A stretch of 64,000 nt of DNA from Raineya sp. (GCA_025454915.1 JALONN010000008.1:62001-126000); one strand, 5' to 3'; counted from the stretch's first letter, positions 44,815 to 55,183 are shown. Numbers and translations: made by a program. Notes: generated by a model not told the origin, from the letters alone.

Positions 44815-45399
44815 TTAAAACTTAACTAATTCCTCATAAAGTCTGTGTATGGGTAATCCCATTACATTAAAATAAGAGCCTTCTATGTGATGGATTGCCA
44901 CCATACCCAACCATTCCTGAGCCCCATAACTGCCTGCTTTATCATAAGGAGCATATTTTTGGATATAATATCTAATTTCTTCTTCTGTAAGTGTTTTAAA
45001 GAACACTTTTGTAATATCTGAAAACACAAAAGTTTTTTGTTTGTTCATCAGGCATACTCCTGTAATTACCTCATGCATTTTTCCTGAAAGCATTTGAAGC
45101 ATACTAAAAGCCTCTTCTTCGTTTTGAGGCTTGTTTAAAATTGTATTTTCTATACTGACAATGGTATCTGCTGTAATAACAAGATGCTCTTCTTGGATTT
45201 CTTGTAAAAAGGCTTCTGCTTTTCGACGTGCTAAAAACATAGGTACTTCAGCAATGGGCATCTGGTCTGAAAAATCTTCAGGAGTATCTTTTGTTTGTAC
45301 CTGAAAATCAATGTCTAATGATGCAAGGAGTTGTTTTCGGCGAGGAGAACCCGAAGCCAGAATAATGGATGTATTTTTAAATTTTTCGGTAATTAACAT
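44815..45399 (-). CDS. maf: Maf-family nucleotide pyrophosphatase
   Basis: The 194-residue protein has the Maf signature SGSPRRKQLL near residue 16-25 and later VITADTIVSIE and YDKAGSYGAQEW, as in dTTP/UTP pyrophosphatases that clear modified nucleotides. It overlaps the preceding ATP-grasp gene's end by seven bases and lies directly before aroC. Cytoplasmic. Confidence 0.95.
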   Translation of the reverse strand: MLITEKFKNTSIILASGSPRRKQLLASLDIDFQVQTKDTPEDFSDQMPIAEVPMFLARRKAEAFLQEIQEEHLVITADTIVSIENTILNKPQNEEEAFSMLQMLSGKMHEVITGVCLMNKQKTFVFSDITKVFFKTLTEEEIRYYIQKYAPYDKAGSYGAQEWLGMVAIHHIEGSYFNVMGLPIHRLYEELVKF

Positions 45400-46193
45400 G
45401 AAGATAAAAATTGATTGATTTTCTTTACAATGGTTTCAATATCATGGCTGTAAAAACCAGTACCATTAAAACAGTTACATTCAATAATAAAATACTGACC
45501 ATTACAAAGGGCTGTATCCATCACAAAAATATCATGAGGGGTATATTGAAGGCAACAATTTTCTACAAATTTAATGAGTTCATCAGAAATATCAGTGTTT
45601 GAAACAGATAAATGTCCATTTTGGGCATATCGGCTACTGGAGACCACATTTTTATTCACAATAAAATGTCGCCATTCTTTTTCTATTTCTTTGGGTGAGC
45701 TAATAGCAATAGGTGTTTGAGTAGATAGATGTGGATTATTCGATTCTTTTAAATTTTGTGTGAGTCTTTGAATTTCAGAAAATGACATCACACTGCCACT
45801 GAATGCTTTTGAATCGGCTATGGGTCTGATAAACCACAAACTTTCTAAATCGTATTTTTCTTCCGAAAAATCAGCTAAACAGGTCATAAGGGCATCATAA
45901 TTAAGCATTTTTTTGCCCCACTGCTGATTGTAATTTTTTATAGTGAAGGATTCTTCATCATAAAAAACGCCTTTTTGATAAACAGCATCTTTATAAGCAT
46001 TGAAAATAAGTGTGCTAGAGCCATAAAATACATACTGATTGGCTTGTTGATGAATAGGTGGCAAATCGTCAGAAAAAGGAATTACCTGAACCTCCTCATA
46101 ACTGATGTCATCTTGTTTCAAGGTTTTTATAATACTTTCTTTTATTTCAGATTTTATTAGATTATTTTGCAGAATCCAGTGTATTTTTGACAT
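45393..46193 (-). CDS. ATP-grasp (R2K-like, DUF4343) protein
   Basis: The product of about 266 residues from ATG 46193 (other in-frame ATGs at 46202 and 46235 are possible) has an ATP-grasp ending of the R2K type: EIEKEWRHFIVNKNVVSSSRY then FVMDTALCNGQYFIIECNCFNGTGFY, with the acidic metal-ligand run at its end. This is the layout of the ATP-grasp protein at 62588-63325, which is a distant paralogue. The substrate is unknown. It is upstream of maf and aroC. Confidence 0.8.
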   Translation of the reverse strand: MSKIHWILQNNLIKSEIKESIIKTLKQDDISYEEVQVIPFSDDLPPIHQQANQYVFYGSSTLIFNAYKDAVYQKGVFYDEESFTIKNYNQQWGKKMLNYDALMTCLADFSEEKYDLESLWFIRPIADSKAFSGSVMSFSEIQRLTQNLKESNNPHLSTQTPIAISSPKEIEKEWRHFIVNKNVVSSSRYAQNGHLSVSNTDISDELIKFVENCCLQYTPHDIFVMDTALCNGQYFIIECNCFNGTGFYSHDIETIVKKINQFLSSC

Positions 46194-46308
46194 TAGAAGC
46201 ATATTTTTGTACTCAAAAGTACCTTTTATTTCCAAAAAAGAGAAAACAATGTACTAAAAAAGCGATTTATAGAGTTATTAGAACATCCATCTTGTTTGTA
46301 TTAAGACC

Positions 46309-47544
46309 ATGAATTTTTTCGAAAATATTAAAGTTGCATTAGGTTCGATTAACGAAAATAGATTACGTACGGTGTTGACGGCACTCATCATTGCTATTGG
46401 TATAATGGCTTTGGTAGGTATTTTAACGGCTGTTGACGGTATTCAGTCGTCTGTGGATGATAGTTTTGCAGACTTAGGAGCTAATTCTTTTGATATTGGT
46501 CAGAAAAATGCTCAAAGAAACAGAATGGGGGGGAAAAGAGCTGACGCAAAACCTCCTATACGCCACTATGAAGCCAAAGAGTTGAAAGGCAAACTTTCTT
46601 TTTCAGGTGTAGTAGGTATTTCTGTGGCTGTTACTTTTAATGCAGAAGTAAAATATGGTTCTGTAACAACTAATCCTAATTCACAGGTAACAGGAATAGA
46701 TGAAAACTATCTGGGACAACAAGGCTTTCAACTTAAAGAAGGGCGAAATGTAAATTCGCAAGAAGTAGAAAATGGAACACCTGTTGCCATCATTGGTGCA
46801 GAAATAGCAGAAAAACTATTTGGTAAAAGCAAAGCTACTAATAAATTTATTACCATGCTGGGTAAACGCTTTCAGGTGGTAGGCGTTTTGGAAAAAAAAG
46901 GTGGAAATATGGGTGGAGGTGGAGGTGATAGGTCTGTACTTTTACCACTGGAAATGGCAAGAACCCTCCTTAGAACCCAAGACACAAGTTTCGATATTAA
47001 AATCAAGGTCTTAAACCCTGCCGAATTTGACCAGACTATGGATGAGGCAAGAGGCTTGATGCGAAAAATAAGACATGATTTACCCAATGAAGATGACTCT
47101 TTCGAACTTAAAAAAAGTGAAACACTGGCAGAAAGCTTAGGTGAGGTAACAAGCTATTTAAAAATAGGAGGTTTTTTAGTAGGTTTTATCACGCTTATGG
47201 GAGCTTCTATAGGACTAATGAATATTATGCTTGTTTCAGTGACAGAAAGAACAAGAGAAATAGGGATTAGAAAAGCATTAGGGGCTACGCCACGCCGTAT
47301 ACAAGAACAATTTCTAATAGAAGCCATCGTAATCTGTCAGTTAGGAGGAATAGCAGGTATTGTTTTGGGGATTTTAGCTGGAAATGGAGTAGCACTATTA
47401 TTAGGCTCTCAAAAGTTTTTTGTACCTTGGTTCTGGATGTTTTTAGGGGTGGTTGTCTGTATTTTTGTGGGAGTTATTTCAGGTTTCTATCCATCATACA
47501 AGGCATCAAAGCTAGATCCTATTGAAGCATTACGATTTGAATAG
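46309..47544 (+). CDS. MacB-like ABC transporter permease
   Basis: The 411-residue protein has four membrane helices: one at about 22-43 followed by a large MacB_PCD periplasmic domain to about 275, then FtsX-type helices including LVGFITLMGASIGLMNIMLVSVTERTREIGIRKALG. The ATPase gene is not next to it. The family works in lipoprotein or toxin/antibiotic export, or transmits mechanical signals. The sensor kinase gene begins 17 bases after its stop. Confidence 0.9.
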   Translation: MNFFENIKVALGSINENRLRTVLTALIIAIGIMALVGILTAVDGIQSSVDDSFADLGANSFDIGQKNAQRNRMGGKRADAKPPIRHYEAKELKGKLSFSGVVGISVAVTFNAEVKYGSVTTNPNSQVTGIDENYLGQQGFQLKEGRNVNSQEVENGTPVAIIGAEIAEKLFGKSKATNKFITMLGKRFQVVGVLEKKGGNMGGGGGDRSVLLPLEMARTLLRTQDTSFDIKIKVLNPAEFDQTMDEARGLMRKIRHDLPNEDDSFELKKSETLAESLGEVTSYLKIGGFLVGFITLMGASIGLMNIMLVSVTERTREIGIRKALGATPRRIQEQFLIEAIVICQLGGIAGIVLGILAGNGVALLLGSQKFFVPWFWMFLGVVVCIFVGVISGFYPSYKASKLDPIEALRFE

Positions 47545-47561
47545 TTTTTACTGGTACAAAA

Positions 47562-50534
47562 TTGAAAAAATCATTTATACTCTTTTTTTTATTGAGTTTG
47601 GTAGGGTTCAAAAACTATGCACAACACCCTTCTTACTGGCAATTGACTGATGAACAAGGTTTGCCCTCTACAACTGTATTCGATTTACACCAAGATATAA
47701 AAGGATATATCTGGATGGCTACTGAGTCAGGGTTGTGCAGATATGATGGGAGCAAGTTTAAATTTTACAAGGCTAAAACTTCTAAAGCTTCTGCAGTTTC
47801 GCATATCCAAGAGGATGGGAAAAGCCGAATTTGGTTTGTGAATTTCTCAGGACAACTATTTTACATAGAACAAGAAAAAACATACGAATATAAATTTCCC
47901 AAGGGCTTACCAGATTTTTTATCTTATCATATTGACAAACAGGATAGATTGTTTACTTATCATAATGATATGGTGTGGTATCTGCATACACAGGGTAAGG
48001 CAATACCTTTATTTAAAGGATATGACCAAATGGTAGAATATGCTCCCAATAGTTTTATCAATTTGGATACTTATGATGTTATTTTTTATCAAAACGGCAA
48101 TCTTTTGAAAAAAAATAATGGTAGGGAAGTCAAAAAAATAGGAATGAGCTATCGACATCAAATCATAAAAAACTGGCATATTGTTGTAGAAAGGGCATTA
48201 GATGAAATTTTTATTTTAAATGACCAAGCTGAGAAACCTCTTCAAAAATCTGATAAAATTAATTTTATAGGAAAGAAAAATCCTAGCCAGAAGACAATAG
48301 AACTCAACGATGTACGACCTGATAAAGACGATAATATCTGGTTTCTAACTTACTCAGGATTATATGGCTATAGTCAATCGTTAGAGCCACTTTTTGTAGA
48401 TAGTCAAGGAAAGCCTCAGCCTCTATTTGTAGACAAGCCTATTTCTGATATTGTACAAGACAGAGAAGGAAATTATTGGATTAGTACGCTTTCAGATGGT
48501 GTTTTTGTCATGCCCAATAAGGATATTTTATTCTTTAATGAGTTTAATATGCCTAGTTTAGAGGACAAACACATCTATAAAATAGCAAAAGATGATGAGG
48601 ATAATTTACTTTTAGGAATGTTTAACGGAAAGGTAAAAGTCTTTAATACTTATACAAAACAAATTACATACGAGTATATTACAAAAAGTAAAAAAGAAAT
48701 AGAGGCTTTGGCTTATGATAAAGAAAATAAAAAGCTCTTTGTCAGTTGTAGTATGGGCTTTTACTTTGATAAAAATGGAAAGGAATGCTATAATCTGAAA
48801 GGAGCAACATCTGCCCCTAAGTATTTCAGTTTATACAAAAATTCAGTTTTTACTGCTGGAGCTGATGGCATAGGGCTGGGAGCTTGGAATGACTTAGGAG
48901 AGCAGCAACGACAACAACTAAGAGCTAAATTTGATTATATAAAAAATACTACAGAATTTAATTATAATAGCTTTTTTATGTCTACTCAGAAGAGATCAAG
49001 GGCTGTTTTTGTGGAAAAAGACCAATCTAAAGTATGGTTAGGCTATGCTCATGGCTTATTTCTGTTTGAGAATATGAAGGTCAGAGAATTTAAATGGAAT
49101 GATAGTGTAAGTGTTTTTGTAAAATGTTTTGCCCAAAAAGATGATATCCTGATTGTAGGGACTTTAACACAAGGGCTGATGTTTTTTAAAGGAACAAAAC
49201 CTTTGAAACAAATCTCAAATCTAAATGGGCTTCCCAGCAATTTATGCTCAGAGATATATGTAGATGAAAATACTCTTTGGGTAGCAACAGATAAAGGTTT
49301 GGCAAAAGTATCACTAAGTAATTATGAAGTAGAAGTTTTTAACAGACAAGATGGTTTAATTAGTGAGCAGATTAATGGGGTAGTAGTGGTCAATAATCAT
49401 GTTTGGCTAGCAAGCCCAAAGGGTTTAATGAAAATACCCAAAAATTTGCCTTCTAAAAACGTAATCCCACCTCAAATTTATATAGATAAGTTGCTTGTAT
49501 GGGAGACACCACTACCCTTTAAATCTAATTATGTATTAAATTATCAAGAAAATAATCTGAAAATAGATTTTCAAGGAATTACCTATAAAGGTAGAGGCTC
49601 ATTTCGGTATAAATATAAAATGGTAGGAATTGATACCAATTGGATTTACACGGAAAGTTCTAATAATTTTGCTCGCTACCCCTCTTTACCTTCAGGCAAA
49701 TACGAATTTCAGGTAAAAGCAATCAATGAAGATGGTGTAGAAAGTGAAGGGACAGCTATTTTACAAATAGAAATTGCAACACCTTTCTGGAAGAAAATTT
49801 GGTTTATAGTGGCATCAATATTAGCTTTTATTGCAATTGTAGCCTTGATAGTATGGTGGAGACTAAAGTTAATACAAAGAAAAAATACAATAGAGCGTAG
49901 TCTGAGAGAATCTCAACTGGCAGCATTAAAAGTACAAATGAATCCTCATTTTATTTTCAATGCTCTCAATTCTATTCAGGAGTTTATTCTACTCAACGAA
50001 AAACGCCTTGCAAATGAATTTCTTGGTAAGTTTTCAGACTTAATGCGTTTGACACTTGACATGAGTAATGAGCAAGAAATACCTTTACAAGATGAAATAA
50101 AAATGTTAGATTTATACCTTCAATTAGAAGCAATCCGATTTGAAAACCTGCAATATCATTTAGAAGTAGATAAAAGCCTAGATATAGAAAGTATTCAAAT
50201 TCCTTCCATGATTATTCAGCCTTATATAGAAAATGCTCTTAAACATGGATTATTGCACAAAAAAGATGATAGAAAACTTAGGGTAAGGTTTTCACAAAAA
50301 GATGATTTTTTACAATGTGAGATAGAAGATAATGGTATTGGTAGAAAAAAATCGGGTGAACTCAATAAAAACAGACCCAAAAAGCATAAGTCTTTTGCCA
50401 TTAGTGCTACACAAAAGCGTTTAGATTTATTAAACTATGGCAGAAAAAAAGCGATTAAATCTGAAATTATAGATTTATATAACAACTCTGAAGAGTCACT
50501 AGGGACAAAGATAATACTGAATATCCCCATTTAG
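47562..50534 (+). CDS. Propeller-sensor histidine kinase (LytS-like His_kinase) with TTG start
   Basis: The 990-residue protein has a signal peptide (MKKSFILFFLLSLVGF), two-component-propeller repeats at about 20-640 (GYIWMATESGLCRYDG, GNYWISTLSDGVF, NTLWVATDKGLAKV), a Y_Y_Y domain (IDFQGITYKGRGSFRYKYKM) near 670-735, one membrane helix at about 746-768, and a His_kinase domain with NPHFIFNALNSIQEF (His near 796) plus a C-terminal HATPase. The reading frame can start only at TTG 47562 (no ATG in front of the signal peptide), so translation may be weak. The response regulator was not found. Confidence 0.88.
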   Translation: MKKSFILFFLLSLVGFKNYAQHPSYWQLTDEQGLPSTTVFDLHQDIKGYIWMATESGLCRYDGSKFKFYKAKTSKASAVSHIQEDGKSRIWFVNFSGQLFYIEQEKTYEYKFPKGLPDFLSYHIDKQDRLFTYHNDMVWYLHTQGKAIPLFKGYDQMVEYAPNSFINLDTYDVIFYQNGNLLKKNNGREVKKIGMSYRHQIIKNWHIVVERALDEIFILNDQAEKPLQKSDKINFIGKKNPSQKTIELNDVRPDKDDNIWFLTYSGLYGYSQSLEPLFVDSQGKPQPLFVDKPISDIVQDREGNYWISTLSDGVFVMPNKDILFFNEFNMPSLEDKHIYKIAKDDEDNLLLGMFNGKVKVFNTYTKQITYEYITKSKKEIEALAYDKENKKLFVSCSMGFYFDKNGKECYNLKGATSAPKYFSLYKNSVFTAGADGIGLGAWNDLGEQQRQQLRAKFDYIKNTTEFNYNSFFMSTQKRSRAVFVEKDQSKVWLGYAHGLFLFENMKVREFKWNDSVSVFVKCFAQKDDILIVGTLTQGLMFFKGTKPLKQISNLNGLPSNLCSEIYVDENTLWVATDKGLAKVSLSNYEVEVFNRQDGLISEQINGVVVVNNHVWLASPKGLMKIPKNLPSKNVIPPQIYIDKLLVWETPLPFKSNYVLNYQENNLKIDFQGITYKGRGSFRYKYKMVGIDTNWIYTESSNNFARYPSLPSGKYEFQVKAINEDGVESEGTAILQIEIATPFWKKIWFIVASILAFIAIVALIVWWRLKLIQRKNTIERSLRESQLAALKVQMNPHFIFNALNSIQEFILLNEKRLANEFLGKFSDLMRLTLDMSNEQEIPLQDEIKMLDLYLQLEAIRFENLQYHLEVDKSLDIESIQIPSMIIQPYIENALKHGLLHKKDDRKLRVRFSQKDDFLQCEIEDNGIGRKKSGELNKNRPKKHKSFAISATQKRLDLLNYGRKKAIKSEIIDLYNNSEESLGTKIILNIPI

Positions 50535-50602
50535 GCTTTGAAATATTTATTTGAAAATATGGTATAAATATTGTATATTTCTATTTCAAAATAAAATCTA
50601 AA

Positions 50603-51025
50603 ATGAAAACAATCAGTTTTATAATTATATTATTTACGCTTTTTATAGTTTCCTGTAAACCCAAAGAAGAATTTCAAGGCGTTTTTGTGACAGGTGATTA
50701 TACAGGAGTAATGCGTTATTGGCAAGGAGAAAAAAATGGAATGATGCAATTAGCTAATTTTTCAGATTCAACTAAAATAGCTTACCCTGCCTATTTTTTA
50801 CAAATTAATTCAAAATATGGAATCTTTCATGTAAAAAGCTCTGAAACAGAGCCTACTAGCCGTTATTATATTTTAAAACCAGAATTTAAAACCAATGATA
50901 GGCAGATTTTTGAAGTCTCAAAAATGAAAATGACTTTAGGAAAAGGAGTAATTAATGGTGAAGAAATTATAAGTCCTGATGATACTAAAACGGTAATCCT
51001 TGAAGGAGCAATACTTAAAAGATAA
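50603..51025 (+). CDS. Hypothetical lipoprotein
   Basis: The 140-residue protein has a lipoprotein signal (MKTISFIIILFTLFIVSC) and a small beta-rich domain (GVFVTGDYTGVMRYWQGEKN..IFHVKSSETEPTSRYYILKPEFK). The DUF2141 gene begins 4 bases after its stop, so the two share a transcript. I do not recognise a family. Confidence 0.7.
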   Translation: MKTISFIIILFTLFIVSCKPKEEFQGVFVTGDYTGVMRYWQGEKNGMMQLANFSDSTKIAYPAYFLQINSKYGIFHVKSSETEPTSRYYILKPEFKTNDRQIFEVSKMKMTLGKGVINGEEIISPDDTKTVILEGAILKR

Positions 51026-51029
51026 AACT

Positions 51030-51461
51030 ATGATAAAAGCATTACTTGTTATACCTATTTTCTTTATTTTTACATCTTTTTCCCCACAGGCTACAGGTAA
51101 ATTAAAAATAGAAATAACCAAAATTCAAAGCACCAAAGGAAAAGTATTGTTGAATTTATTCAACAATGCCAAGGGATTTCCTACACAAAATAAATATGCT
51201 TATAAGACTGCCGAACTTGAAATCAAAGATGGTAAAGCTTATGTAGAATTTTCAGATTTACCTTACGGTGATTATGCTGTGGCTGTTCTACATGATGAGA
51301 ACGATAATAAAAAAATGGACTATAATTTTCTTGGCATGCCCAAAGAAGGCTATTGTTTTTCTAATAATTATCGTCCAACCATCAAAAACCCTAGTTTTAG
51401 GCAAGCAGGCTTCTTTTTGGAACGTTCATCTAAAAGTCTTCAGTTAGAGATGATATATTAA
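51030..51461 (+). CDS. DUF2141 exported protein
   Basis: The 143-residue protein (ATG 51030; the longer frame from 51000 lies within the upstream gene) has a signal peptide (MIKALLVIPIFFIFTSFSPQ) and a DUF2141 domain: LKIEITKIQSTKGKVLLNLFN, FSDLPYGDYAVAVLHDENDNKKMDYNFLGMPKEGYCFSNN. The family is exported, of unknown function, and may bind a metal through the DENDN loop. It follows the lipoprotein gene by 4 bases. Confidence 0.9.
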   Translation: MIKALLVIPIFFIFTSFSPQATGKLKIEITKIQSTKGKVLLNLFNNAKGFPTQNKYAYKTAELEIKDGKAYVEFSDLPYGDYAVAVLHDENDNKKMDYNFLGMPKEGYCFSNNYRPTIKNPSFRQAGFFLERSSKSLQLEMIY

Positions 51462-51481
51462 AAAAGTTTAAAAACCAAGAA

Positions 51482-54061
51482 TTAAGATAACTCTTGGCTT
51501 TTATTTTTATAAAATATTTTTTTCACAAATTTTTCGGCTTCAATAGCATGAAATACAGCTAAAGCTACACCCATACAAACTCCTAATTCAGTAAGTGTTA
51601 GAGGTTTGGTTACAAAAATTTCTTGTAAAAAAGGCACATAAATAAGGGCTAATTGCAACCCAAAATTGAGTAAAGCAGTACCAAGCAGGGGTAAATTACC
51701 AAAGAAACCTTCCTGATATAGAAAATTATGTTCGCTACGAACTGCCAAAACCTGTCCAATTTGAGCAAAACAAAGACTTGTAAAGACAATGGTCTGCCAA
51801 TTACCACCCACACGATCAGCCCATGCCTGAGCAGCTAGTGTAAGACCTCCAATAAGTAAGCCAGCCCATAAAATGTGAAATCCCAAACCATGTGCAAAGA
51901 TACTTTCCTTTGGATGTCGTGGTGGACGAGTCATAATACCCTTTTCGGCTGGCTCACCAGCCAGAGCAAGTCCGGGCAGTCCATCTGTTACCAAATTGAG
52001 CCATAAAATATGTATAGGTAGCAGGGGCATTTCTAATCCAACTAGTGGGGCTAAGAAAATAGCCCATATCTTCCCCGCATTACCTGTCATAGTATATCGA
52101 ATGAATTTTCGGATATTATCAAAAATTCTACGTCCTTCTTTGACAGCCTTGACAATAGTTGCAAAGTTATCATCTAAAAGTATCATGGCAGAGGCTTCTT
52201 TCGATACATCCGTTCCTGTAATACCCATAGCTACGCCAATATCAGCTCTTTTAAGAGCTGGAGCGTCATTTACACCATCACCTGTCATGGCAATAAACTG
52301 CCCTTGTTTTTGTAAAACTTTTACAATTTGTAATTTTTGTTCAGGAGATACACGAGCATATACACGAATGTTTTTGACTCTTGCTTCAAACTCAGCCTCT
52401 GAGATTTCATTCATTTCCCTGCCTGTAATGACTTTATCAGAAGGTTTGCTTAATATACCAATCTCTCTTGCAATAGCTTGAGCTGTGGTGGGGTGATCTC
52501 CTGTGATCATAACTGGAATAATACCTGCCGAAATACATTCAGCAACGGCTTGTTTTGCTTCTGGGCGAGGAGGGTCTATCATTCCAATTACACCCAAAAA
52601 ATATAAATCTTTCTCAATATCAGCTTCTTCTATCGAAGAACCATTTTCAATAATCTTTACAGCATAAGCTAAAAGTCTCATGCCTTTTTGAGCAATTTCT
52701 TCTGCTTTGGTATGAACAAGTTTGGGTGTAGAAACACATTTTTCTAATACCATTTCTAATGCTCCTTTTGTGATAATCAGGGTTTTATCTCCAAAAGAAT
52801 GTAAAGTACTCATCATTTTGCGTTCTGAACTGAAAGGTATTTCGCTTGTTCTCGCATACTTCTCTACGTCTTGAATACTACCATTAGAAACGCCATACTG
52901 ATAGGCAGCTATTTCTGTAGAATCACCTTTGATTTCTCCATTTTCATTTATTTGAGTATCCTGATTAAGCCTCATAGCAAGCATAAGTAAATCAGTGTTA
53001 TTTAGATTTTCCTGATTAAGACCTGTATACTCATCATTTACCCAAACTTCTTTTACTGTCATTTTATTTTGGGTGAGTGTTCCAGTTTTATCGCTCCCAA
53101 TAAATGTTACAGAACCAAGTGTTTCGATAGCTGGTAATTTGCGTATGAGGGCATTTTGGCGAACCAATTTACTTGCTCCAAGTGCCAAAGAAACAGTTAT
53201 CACAGCAGGAAGTGTTTCGGGAATGGCAGCCACAGCAACCGAAATAGCTGTTAAAATCAATTGTGTTGGGTCTTCTCCTCTGATATAGCCTGAAATATAG
53301 ATAATGGCACAGATTGCAAAAATCACAAAGGAGAGTTTTTTCCCAAAATCAGCAAGTCGTTTTTGGAGAGGTGTTTGTGTTTCTTCTTCTTGAAGCATTT
53401 TAGCAATAGAACCTATTTCAGTATTCATACCTGTGGCTACTACAATGCCCAAGCCTCTACCATAAGTAACAAGTGTACTCTTATAAGCCATATTGAGCCT
53501 GTCACCTAAGGGTATATTTTCTTCCTGAAGTTCTTGCTCATGTTTTTCAACAGCTTCCGATTCTCCTGTTAGAGAGGCTTCTTCTATTTTTAATGTATGA
53601 GTCTCCAAGAGACGTATATCAGCGGGTACCATGTCTCCAGCTTCCAAAAGAATAATATCACCAGGAACAATTTCTGTAGAATTAAGATATTCTATTTGGT
53701 TATCTCTTTTGACTTTGGCTGTGGTAGTTGCCATTTTTTTGAGAGCTTCCATCGCTTTCTCAGCTCTGTACTCTTGTAAAAAACCAATGATAGCATTAAG
53801 AATAACAATGATTGCAATGAGTAAAGTATCTTTAAGATCACCAATAAAACCTGAAACAACAGCAGCTAAAAGTAATATGATAATCATCACATCCTTAAAC
53901 TGCCCTAAAAACATCTGCCATGCAGGTTTTTTATTTTTGGCTTCTAGCTCATTATAACCGTACTTATCCAGTCTGTTATCAGCTTCCGAAGAGGTTAAAC
54001 CTCCTAAATGCCCGCCTAATAGGTCTAAAGTTTCTTTAATATTTGTTAAATGCCAATTCAT
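51482..54061 (-). CDS. Calcium-type P2A ATPase
   Basis: The 859-residue protein (ATG 54061) has a cation-ATPase N-terminus, the phosphorylation motif SDKTGTLTQ around residue 322, MTGDGVNDAPALKRADIG near 600 and about ten membrane helices, as in SERCA/PMCA-type Ca pumps. VAAIPETLPAVITVSLALG near 285 is the family's cation-site helix M4. It exports Ca or a related cation at the cost of ATP. The start with MNWHLTNIKETLDLL is the family form; the longer frame to 54094 is less likely. Confidence 0.93.
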   Translation of the reverse strand: MNWHLTNIKETLDLLGGHLGGLTSSEADNRLDKYGYNELEAKNKKPAWQMFLGQFKDVMIIILLLAAVVSGFIGDLKDTLLIAIIVILNAIIGFLQEYRAEKAMEALKKMATTTAKVKRDNQIEYLNSTEIVPGDIILLEAGDMVPADIRLLETHTLKIEEASLTGESEAVEKHEQELQEENIPLGDRLNMAYKSTLVTYGRGLGIVVATGMNTEIGSIAKMLQEEETQTPLQKRLADFGKKLSFVIFAICAIIYISGYIRGEDPTQLILTAISVAVAAIPETLPAVITVSLALGASKLVRQNALIRKLPAIETLGSVTFIGSDKTGTLTQNKMTVKEVWVNDEYTGLNQENLNNTDLLMLAMRLNQDTQINENGEIKGDSTEIAAYQYGVSNGSIQDVEKYARTSEIPFSSERKMMSTLHSFGDKTLIITKGALEMVLEKCVSTPKLVHTKAEEIAQKGMRLLAYAVKIIENGSSIEEADIEKDLYFLGVIGMIDPPRPEAKQAVAECISAGIIPVMITGDHPTTAQAIAREIGILSKPSDKVITGREMNEISEAEFEARVKNIRVYARVSPEQKLQIVKVLQKQGQFIAMTGDGVNDAPALKRADIGVAMGITGTDVSKEASAMILLDDNFATIVKAVKEGRRIFDNIRKFIRYTMTGNAGKIWAIFLAPLVGLEMPLLPIHILWLNLVTDGLPGLALAGEPAEKGIMTRPPRHPKESIFAHGLGFHILWAGLLIGGLTLAAQAWADRVGGNWQTIVFTSLCFAQIGQVLAVRSEHNFLYQEGFFGNLPLLGTALLNFGLQLALIYVPFLQEIFVTKPLTLTELGVCMGVALAVFHAIEAEKFVKKIFYKNKSQELS

Positions 54062-54153
54062 AGAATTGAGGTTTGAGATACATTCATAACACATAAATAC
54101 ATGATATAGGTACTATTTACACTGACCAAAATCATTTTTTATAGTGTTTTTTA

Positions 54154-54161
54154 TAAATTTG
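54154..54161 (+). promoter_or_regulatory. Promoter -7 box for the DUF2027 gene
   Basis: TAAATTTG matches TAnnTTTG and lies 35 bases before the ATG at 54196. No good -33 box was seen. Confidence 0.35.
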
Positions 54162-54195
54162 CGTATTTTTGTGTAAAAAAACAAACTTAAAAGTT

Positions 54196-55140
54196 ATGAA
54201 TATAGGTGATAAAGTTCGATTACTACATGGAAAAGAGTCGGGTGTAATTGTAGGTCTAAAAGGTGCCATCGTAGAAATAGAAATAGAAGATGGGTTTACT
54301 ATTCCTGTTTCAAAGTCTGAAATAGTGTTAATTTCTCCTGAAGAAAATAAACGTTTCAATAAAGAAGAAACTTCTAAAGAAGATTCAAAAACAAATATCA
54401 TCAAAGAAGTAAAAGCTACTAAAGGACTTTACTGGGCTTTTGTGGCTCTCAACGACCAAAAATTTACACTGTATTTTATCAATAATACAGATTGGGATAT
54501 TCCTTTTAGTATTTCAACGGAAAAACAAGGAATTTTAGCAGGTTTTCTGACTTCCAAAACACACATCAGAGTTCATGAAGTATCATTATCTCAATTGGAT
54601 AATTGGGGAACATATATTTTACAGTGTTTGTATTACCAAAAAGGATATTTTGAACTACAAGAGCCTTTTATCAAAAAACTCAAATTTAGGGCAAACCAGT
54701 TTAAGAGCCTTCAGGATGTACCTTTAGTACAGAAAAAAGGCTACCTGTTCCAAATAGATAAAGAAGAAATCCCTCAGAATATTGATGTGGCTAAAATAGC
54801 TGAGCAAATGCTTGAAAAGGCTGCTGATAAAATTGAAATCAAGAAAATAGAAAAACCAGCTCCCGAAGTAGATTTGCATATAGAAACGCTTTTGCCCAAT
54901 AACACCAAACAGATGAACCCTGATGAAATTCTAAAATATCAGGTACAGGTATTTGAAAAAGCTTTGGATAATGCCATTGCAACAGGTATGGACGAGATAG
55001 TTTTTATACATGGTGTGGGGAATGGAACGCTTAAATACGAAATTCAGAAAAAAGTTAGCAAACATCCCAACATAGAGTTTTATAAAGATGCTCAGAAAAA
55101 TAAATTTGGTTATGGTGCTACTTATTTAAAACTCAAATAG
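54196..55140 (+). CDS. DUF2027-Smr domain protein
   Basis: The 314-residue protein (ATG 54196) has a DUF2027 N-terminus (NIGDKVRLLHGKESGVIVGLKGAIVEIEIEDGFTIPV) and a C-terminal Smr domain (VDLHIETLLPNN..GMDEIVFIHGVGNGTLKYEIQKKVSKHPNIEFYKDA) as in MutS2. Smr domains cut or bind nucleic acids; the DLHIE and HGxGxGxL motifs are present. In Bacteroidota this pairing is common and the biological role is not settled. Confidence 0.93.
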   Translation: MNIGDKVRLLHGKESGVIVGLKGAIVEIEIEDGFTIPVSKSEIVLISPEENKRFNKEETSKEDSKTNIIKEVKATKGLYWAFVALNDQKFTLYFINNTDWDIPFSISTEKQGILAGFLTSKTHIRVHEVSLSQLDNWGTYILQCLYYQKGYFELQEPFIKKLKFRANQFKSLQDVPLVQKKGYLFQIDKEEIPQNIDVAKIAEQMLEKAADKIEIKKIEKPAPEVDLHIETLLPNNTKQMNPDEILKYQVQVFEKALDNAIATGMDEIVFIHGVGNGTLKYEIQKKVSKHPNIEFYKDAQKNKFGYGATYLKLK

Positions 55141-55151
55141 AATATTCAAAT

Positions 55152-55182
55152 AAAAAAGCCCTGAAGCAATTCAGGGCTTTTG
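55152..55182. terminator. Bidirectional terminator
   Basis: AAAAGCCCTGAA (55154-55165) pairs with TTCAGGGCTTTT (55170-55181) over GCAA. It separates the convergent genes ending at 55140 and 55184. Confidence 0.85.
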
Positions 55183-55183
55183 G

